Source: Latrodectus hesperus
Lineage: Eukaryota; Arthropoda; Arachnida; Araneae; Theridiidae
Direction: 5' to 3'
Length of the DNA: 64,000 nt
Assembly: GCA_037975125.1 (NCBI GenBank)
Contig: CM075860.1
Coordinates: 46,597,543-46,661,542, forward strand
How positions within the stretch are numbered: position 1 is the stretch's first letter; each line of letters opens with the position of its first letter. Position numbers and translations under genes: made by a program. Shown one piece after another: positions 58,103 to 64,000 of the stretch. Below the pieces are notes generated by a model. It was not told the DNA's origin, searched no databases, and saw nothing but the letters and a program-made list of their open reading frames with translations.

Positions 58103-58462
58103 ATAGATAAGTCCCGAGTAATAGCGATCTTTCAAATTATAAAGTACGGAAGCTTCATTTAAACAGGTTAATTCAGCCATATCTTCAACTTTGTTAAATC
58201 TTGGAGGATTCATTTTTTGGACATCATCTTTATTAACTATGAATCTTTTACCAGTTTCGGCCACTTCAACTTCTAATTCGTCCTTTTTTTCGGTTACCAC
58301 ACTGGCCGCAACAAATCCTTGGGTCTCGTGGGGGACCCATATTAATTTCTTGGATGTCCATTCAGCCTGTTTCGATGGATCATTGACAAAATTCCTATCA
58401 ACGATTAGATATTTTAACTCCGGATTTGCTTGAACGTCCAGCATGCTCGCCGTATCCGCCAT
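58103..58462 (-). CDS. zip: Non-muscle myosin II heavy chain, coding exon 1 (residues 1-120)
   Basis: This is the first coding exon of a conventional myosin II heavy chain, the actin-based motor of the cortical cytoskeleton and cytokinetic ring. The 120 codons begin at an ATG in a good context (CAAGATGG) and end at a consensus donor, ATCTAT|GTAAGT. The protein carries the family N-terminus: DRNFVNDP near residue 22, the SH3-like barrel ([17 protein letters not shown], about residues 38-54), then KMNPPRF and the [26 protein letters not shown] block (about 95-120) leading into the motor. The wording matches the non-muscle/smooth branch rather than striated myosin. The exon ends in phase 0 and joins exon 2 as LIY|TYSG. 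I chose this start because the next upstream DNA lacks family sequence; an upstream in-frame extension is possible (see 62830-62928). Symbol given by orthology to Drosophila zipper. Confidence 0.96.
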
Positions 58463-58800
58463 CTTGAGCCGGTGGTTGGAATCAAGATTTAAAAAAAACG
58501 TTACAAAATACGATATTTAAAAGTGTCTGCTATAGGAAATCTTCAACTTAGGTGGTCGGGGTACAATGCATGTCTTATAGAAAGAGATGACAAATTGCTG
58601 GTGAGGTATAAAACTCAGAAAAATTACGGTTAACAAACCGAGGACGGTTATCACCAAAAGCTGAAGTATGATTGGTGAGAGAACGAAAAAGCGGTATTCC
58701 TTCTAAGCACTAGAAAGTAGGGTTGCAGCCAACGAGGCGTGTTTCCGCCGCCAATAGCGCTGAAAAACGAAGCCAAAACTATCGGAAAGTATACAAGTTT
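58463..58800 (-). promoter_or_regulatory. 5' UTR and probable promoter of the myosin gene
   Basis: The DNA immediately upstream of the ATG is less AT-rich than its surroundings. Read on the minus strand it holds an inverted CCAAT box in GCTATTGGCGGCGG (about 58748-58761) and a direct CCAAT in TCACCAATCATAC (about 58666-58678), typical NF-Y sites. No TATA box at a convincing spacing was seen. Whether the ATG exon is itself the first exon or is preceded by a 5' UTR intron cannot be decided; the bases before the ATG (GGCTCAAG) could act as a weak acceptor. Confidence 0.4.
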
Positions 58801-59924
58801 TAGTTTAAATTTCTCCTTAATTGTGTTTTTCTTGTGCAGCACCTTATTGGGTAACGGAGCAGCGACAGTTGTGAAATTAAATTGGGAATGCAAGTAGTTT
58901 TTTTAAATTTCACACGATTTATATACTTTTGCTTGAATTAGTTTTAATATCTCAAGTTACTTTTTTAATATCATTTTCATAGTGAAGTGCTTACAATAAT
59001 TTTATTCCGAGTGTAAAAAGATATTATTTTCCAGATAAACACAAGAAAAAAATTAAATCCTTTCCAGAAAAAACCTGTTTAGTTGACAAGTTTGTCAAAG
59101 AAAAGTTGGAAAATATATTCTAAATTATTTGGGAATTTATATAAATTAATAAAAAATGCATAAAATTATAATTATACACATTTTTGCATGATAATATCAT
59201 TAATATAATGCAATACATTAACATAATTATAACATGTTATGTTAACAATTTCAAAAAATTCGTTTCCACTTTTACTTTAAGAAAAAATACACCAATTTAA
59301 AATAATTTTAACGGAAATTGTACTATTTATTCATGAAAGATTATATAATCATTTGCAATAGGTAATATTTTTAAGGAATTTTTTGTTTATTTGAATGCAT
59401 TCAAATTTAAAACTTAATACAAATTATAACTCCAGAAAAATTCATTTATTTATCTCTTACTGTGCCCGTGAGACTATAAAATTAAAATAAAACATATACA
59501 AGAAAGTTTACTTTAATAAGTCACTTATTATTTTTGTATTAAAGTCAAATATAAAATATAATTTTCTGATTAATGGCTGTTAGGATAATAACCTGTTCAA
59601 TAAAATTTTGAAAAAATTGTTATATATTTCTATATGTAAAAAAGATTCCAAAATGAGTATATTTGCTGGAAATTTAATTAATTTTGAATCAAAAGTTGTA
59701 AAAAAAGGAAGGAAATATTAATTTTTATATTATTTTAGCCATATTACCTAAGCAGGTTTCATTTTAAAAAATAAGAAGTTACTTTTCCATAAATTGATTA
59801 ATTTTTTCATGTTTAGTTACTTTATTTTTAAAAAACGTATTTAGTGATATCTTAAATTGCATGCTCATTTCCTTAATTTTATTTTACATAAATTGATTCA
59901 TTTATTTCTGTTGATTTCTGGTAC
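58801..59924. other. Upstream AT-rich DNA, nothing recognised
   Basis: No exon-like or repeat sequence seen. Confidence 0.5.
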
Positions 59925-60050
59925 ATGATGACTGATTTGAGAAATTTATAATTTATAGTAGATTCTGAATTGTTGAAGCTTTTACTTCTCAACTAAGAAT
60001 CGAACTCACAAACTGCTGAACAGAAAACCGCAGTATGAATCATTTAAAAA
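59925..60050 (-). repeat. SINE family F1 copy, degenerate
   Basis: tagtagattctgaattgttg, aagaatcgaactcacaaact and gctgaacagaaaaccgcagt match F1. Confidence 0.6.
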
Positions 60051-60364
60051 CCAAATCGCAATGAAATCAATAGATATGAGCGAAAATTAAGTTGAACTTT
60101 AGGTTTGAAATAAAGCATTCTATTCTCATTCCGATTGTGTTTTCATTTATTTAAAAAAAATATATAAAAAATATTACGAACTAAAGTGAATTAAATTTAT
60201 AAAAGAAGCGCAAATTAAAATCTAATTTGTACTGAATTGATCGATAGAAATCACAGATTAAACAGACTTCATTTTATTCAATTTTTTGTGTTTATTTCCT
60301 AGTCTATTTAATTAGGATTTTTAGAACCTATGCTTAAATGCATTGAGAAAACGCTGATCACACG

Positions 60365-60495
60365 TAGAATGGTGTAGCTGATCATCATCAGCATTGGCAC
60401 GACAGCCCTTTGTGGGCCTTGGCCTTCTTCAGAAGTCTCTGCCATTTCACTCAGGCAGTCGATGCCTGAGCTGGGACATTTTTCTCTCCACCATA
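60365..60495. repeat. Probable dispersed repeat fragment
   Basis: A sharply less AT-rich insert (attggcacgacagccctttg, tgggccttggccttcttcag, ggcagtcgatgcctgagctg) in AT-rich DNA. It gives an open frame on the minus strand (MAETSEEGQGPQRAVVP) but no splice sites. Repeat status is inferred from its composition and sharp edges. Confidence 0.35.
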
Positions 60496-61316
60496 GTAAT
60501 GAATCGATTTCTCTACCATTCCAATACTCATGATACCAAATAATAAACAGCAAATGAAAATTGATATCTCAAGTGCAATATACAGGAAATTATGGCTGAG
60601 TTTGGTATCTTAAATAAAGAAACTAGCATCACATTTCTAAGTGATTCGCATCTTCTTTGCAATTTGCAACAGAGCATATAAATTTCAGCGGAAATGTTTT
60701 ATATATTGCCAAAGCATCTAAAAAAAGTTTAGGTGCACGTTTTAAAAAAATGCTTTCACATATTTCAATTATTATAAGAAATAAATTTATGTGCAAGAGA
60801 ACTCTGCTAATTGGTCATTGCAGCAGTCAGTCCTACCAGCCAATAAACGATAAAGTATGATGAGGACTGGTTTTCGCTAGTTACATGAGAAAATAATGAA
60901 TTTTCATTATTTCACTAAGTCTGCCACGATATTTACAACATGTATCTTCGTTTTAATAACGGCCATTACAAGCTCCATGGAATACAGATCAGGAGATGCT
61001 GTTGGCTGAAAAATAGCATCAGTTTCGTGTAGCCTTTCGAGATGCAGCAAGGAACACTTGCTAAGCAATTCATTATTGGCTGAAATAGTGTACCGCCAAA
61101 GGTCAGTGGCAGTATACTATATGGCGATAAAATACAAACCCGTAACAATGTGAGGCAATGACGCGAGAAAACGTGCACTAGATATACTGGAATCAAGGTT
61201 GAAAACTTCCTGATTTTCTGCTTGTTTAAAGGTAAAAAGTTACGTAATTATTAGATATTACCTAACACTTTAATGCAAGTGATAGTTACTTGGATATTGG
61301 CAAGCAAGTTGGAAGT
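60496..61316. other. Upstream DNA, nothing firm recognised
   Basis: Mixed composition; short frames without family resemblance. Confidence 0.45.
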
Positions 61317-61446
<130 letters not shown>

Positions 61447-61744
61447 ATTTATTTGATGAACAATTAAAAAACTTAGTAAATTATAATCTTATGACTTGTT
61501 TATTTAAATAATGAGAATTCAAAAAATATCCCTGGGTGAAAATGATATCCTTAATGTTTCTTTCTTTCTTTGCAGTACACATACGTAGAATAAATAAAAC
61601 CGCCAATAACTTCTTAAATATGTTTAGTTGTGATTTTAAAAATTGCTTCCTTTGATTAAAGGGTTTATTTGGTTATTTTTTATGAAATTAAGTTAACAAA
61701 CACAATTTTAATGTCAAGAATGCTTTAAAGTTTAATAGTCACAA

Positions 61745-62085
61745 TTGAGCTCCAATGGCTCAGTAGCTTTACTGCGTTTCCCGTTAAAGCAAAAAAGCAT
61801 CATTTGCCGTGGGCAGTGATTGGGAGGGTGACCATGTAATACTCCCTCACTAGGTTGCTGGAGCTCCGTGGGTTGAGGACGTGTCCACGTTAAAAGGTGA
61901 CATCCAAAGTCCTCCCGCTGGTGAGGCGTGGATGTGGTGAGGAGGGTTCCAGCTCAGGTGTGACCTCGTCACCTGACGGTGGTTCACAATTACGATGCAA
62001 TTGGTGATAGGGGAGTATTGCAACCCCTTTAACCTTAAGATACAGTCCGGGACTCGCCTGAAGCGATATGTTTGTATACGTAGTG
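61745..62085. repeat. Probable dispersed repeat, about 340 bp
   Basis: A GC-balanced block with sharp edges (ctccaatggctcagtagctt, gggagggtgaccatgtaata, gagctccgtgggttgaggac, ggtgacctcgtcacc-like strings) in AT-rich DNA. No second copy in the window and no coding pattern. Called a repeat by composition only. Confidence 0.4.
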
Positions 62086-62829
62086 GCAATTTTGGCTTCT
62101 TTTGACCTTTTTCTAAAGTTTTTGGCTTCTTTCCAGTTTGGATGATATATTCACCTTTATTTTAAACTATTAAGCCAAGCCCGCTTAGATTTAGGAATTA
62201 TAGATGTCAATGGCAAAGGTGTATCTAGCTTTCAGAAAAAAAAATTACAATGTGGAAAACTAACAATATTTTCCATTTATTTATCTTTGTTCAAATCGCT
62301 ATTTTCCAACGCAAAATGAAATCTCAATTATAGCTCAGTTAAAATGATCGAATGATGTGATGAATGCTTGAAAATTCTTTTTTGTTTCGTAATTATTAAA
62401 TACGGTAAGGACTTATTTTTATCCACTTCTTACCGATGATGTGTTGTGGGAGACACTGTATAAACACATGATTCCAAATATAACTATAAATAGGAATAAC
62501 AAAGCTTTCAGGAATATATGTTTATTAATATTATTAAAGTTCCACAACACAATGTCTAACAATAACGGCACATTACATACAATTTCACACAAACAGCCAC
62601 ACAAATAAAGAAGCAACGAACAAATCCACTTCAATATTTTAAGTGATCTCAAGTGTCTTTCTGGGAAATGCAATTAGTTGCGCCTAGCGCCATCTACCCA
62701 CTTAAACAGGGAAGGTAGCTGTAACTATACCCGCTACAAAGGTCTATTCCATCATGAACAAAAACAATACTTTTTCAAAGATCGAAAAAAATAAATAAAA
62801 CATTGTTATTGTTTAAAAAAATTACTCAC
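62086..62829. other. Upstream DNA, nothing recognised
   Basis: A less AT-rich stretch near 62675-62750 (gcgcctagcgccatctaccc) just downstream of the exon-like segment has no assigned role. Confidence 0.4.
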
Positions 62830-62928
62830 TTTAATTGTAGAAAGATGGAAGGGATCAGATATCGTAAATACATTGGAATGCAAAACTTTAGCAACAGTGT
62901 TTTTTGCCATAACTTTACGAGAAATCAT
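62830..62928 (-). CDS. Exon-like segment of unknown gene, upstream of the myosin
   Basis: 99 nt with an acceptor AATGTTTTTCAG and a strong donor AAA|GTGAGT. It is open in only one frame, which is phase 0 at both ends: MISRKVMAKNTVAKVLHSNV then FTISDPFHLSTIK. The same frame is also open further upstream to another ATG at 62964, which would make a 45-codon first exon instead. I do not recognise the protein. It is on the myosin strand, 4.4 kb upstream of the myosin ATG. It could belong to a separate upstream gene or be an alternative N-terminal exon of the myosin gene. A chance open segment cannot be excluded. Confidence 0.4.
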
Positions 62929-62964
62929 CTGAAAAACATTAAATGTAGAAATGAGAGACAGCAT

Positions 62965-63183
62965 TTTGTGTTTAAACCATGACGAAGATATATTTGCGTT
63001 GAAATGGATAAAAAGAATATGGAATCTAATAAAAAAAGCTCTAATGAACTCATAGTATCGTTAACATGACTGTCTATCCGAGAGAAAGCGCAGTCTTCGT
63101 CTTCTTAGAGTTGGGTTTGTATGTCATTGGGCACCTCTGCTTTTATCAGCATTTTGTACTGTTAACTCCAAACCCAATGTTTC
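62965..63183. other. LINE 3' flank or spacer
   Basis: May hold the 3' UTR of the LINE remnant (tgcgcagtc and aactccaaacccaatg strings); no poly-A signature identified with confidence. Confidence 0.35.
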
Positions 63184-64000
63184 CTAATTCCAGTTGCTCT
63201 GGTCACCCACTTTATTAATAAAGTTCGATAACCCTTTAATGGAGTCTAGGTGTAACTCTCTAGTATGGATGATGCCTAAAGAAGTTAATCTAAGGAGGGC
63301 AAGAGCCTCGCATTCGTAAATGATATGCTTTGCCGTTTCCTCTTGCGTATGACATTTCCTGCAGATAGAGCCTTGCTGAAACAGTCCCATTTTATGGAGC
63401 TGTTTTCTGAAAGAGTAGTGCCCAGTTATGAAGCCTACGATTAAACGTATCTTCGGCCTAGAGCATCTTAGAACTTCAGAGACAATCCTCGCTGATGATC
63501 CACAGATCATACTTTTAGCGTGGGTTTGACCAGGAGTGTTGAGCCAAGCTTCATACATCTTCCGTTTTTCCCATCTAAGAACATTGGTTTTCGCGGTCTT
63601 CAAATTGATTCCACAAAAAGGTTCTGCACCGATGGGAACAAAAGATGATCCTTGTTTAACAAGTTCATCAGCCTTTTCATTACCTTTGATACCTTTGTGC
63701 CCTGGCACCCATACAAGGACCACCTTGTTGAGAAAGCGCAGTAAACTGATGTTCTATAGTATGGGATATGCCCTGCTCTTATACTGCAATGGCTTCTTAG
63801 CATTGTCTCTTCATATTCAGCTTCAGATTCTCCAAAAGCTCTTGATGTAGGAGTGTCCATTCCTCAATCGGCATCTGTTTCAGATGTTATGTTTGCCCGG
63901 AAGACACGATAGTGCCCCAAGGCATCTTTCTAAAACACACATGTTCTACTGCTACTACTGTAAACTCTGTGGCACGACAGCTAGAGTTGTAAAATTCCCA
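63184..64000 (-). pseudogene. Non-LTR retrotransposon ORF2 3' end: RNase H and zinc-knuckle
   Basis: The 179-codon stretch 63184-63723 begins in RNase H sequence (MVLVWVPGHKGIKGNEKADE, the last part of the fold with the conserved His and the terminal Asp). It continues through WEKRKMYEAWLNTPG and RLIVGFITGHYSFRKQLHKM, and then a CxxC...H...C knuckle (CRKCHTQEETAKHIIYEC), ending at a stop at 63184. This is the C-terminus of ORF2 in Jockey/I-type LINEs. Upstream of 63723 the coding sequence is broken: the RNase H start (FYNSSCRATEF) is readable near 63980 but stops and frame changes follow. It is a dead fragment that continues off the right edge, in the same orientation as the myosin gene. Confidence 0.88.

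Noticed and set aside
58191..58433. 80-codon plus-strand open frame
   Set aside because: Antisense shadow of myosin exon 1.
63536..63850. 104-codon plus-strand open frame
   Set aside because: Antisense shadow of the LINE RNase H fragment.

Overview
The window is AT-rich animal DNA holding the 5' part of one recognisable host gene, a non-muscle myosin II heavy chain (Drosophila zipper, vertebrate MYH9/MYH10 type), on the minus strand. Six constitutive coding exons can be placed to the base from conserved protein sequence, consensus splice sites and matching phases: 58103-58462 (start codon), 10034-10190, 5478-5505, 4721-4823, 3678-3770 and 1449-1512. Together they encode about the first 268 residues: the N-terminal SH3-like region, the P-loop and the start of the ATPase core. 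The gene runs on past the left edge. A further 24-nt exon at 4172-4195 sits exactly at loop 1 and would add eight residues in frame.

The first coding intron is about 47.9 kb (10191-58102) and fills three quarters of the window. It and the flanking DNA are packed with transposable elements. There is a dead mariner (1920-3110), a dead Tc1-like element with long IR/DR termini (about 18821-20412), and a 770-bp Tc1/mariner-type element with termini of about 190 bp (20612-21381). Four copies of a roughly 250-bp MITE family are present, one with an exact 8-bp target duplication, and another hAT-like element (44238-44716) is split by a SINE. At least five families of tRNA-like SINE occur, called F1-F5 here, plus a dispersed repeat F6 and the 3' end of a LINE (63184-64000). 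F1 alone has about 25 copies, nearly all in the sense orientation of the myosin gene. Several insertions are nested and still show target-site duplications.

Upstream of the myosin start (58463-64000) lie a CCAAT-bearing probable promoter, AT-rich DNA, a few repeats, an unplaced exon-like segment at 62830-62928 on the myosin strand, and the LINE remnant. Several less AT-rich patches in the introns (7500-7745, 14200-14300, 17390-17700, 21680-21930, 26690-27010, 34980-35420, 43100-43830) look unlike their surroundings. Two of them share a CRE-like plus CArG-box arrangement and are candidate enhancers.

The organism is an arthropod-like invertebrate. The SINE, mariner and Tc1 content and the very long introns made me think of a chelicerate such as a spider, but that is impression, not proof. 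No tRNA, rRNA or CRISPR locus was found. The rest is AT-rich intron or intergenic DNA with no recognisable feature.
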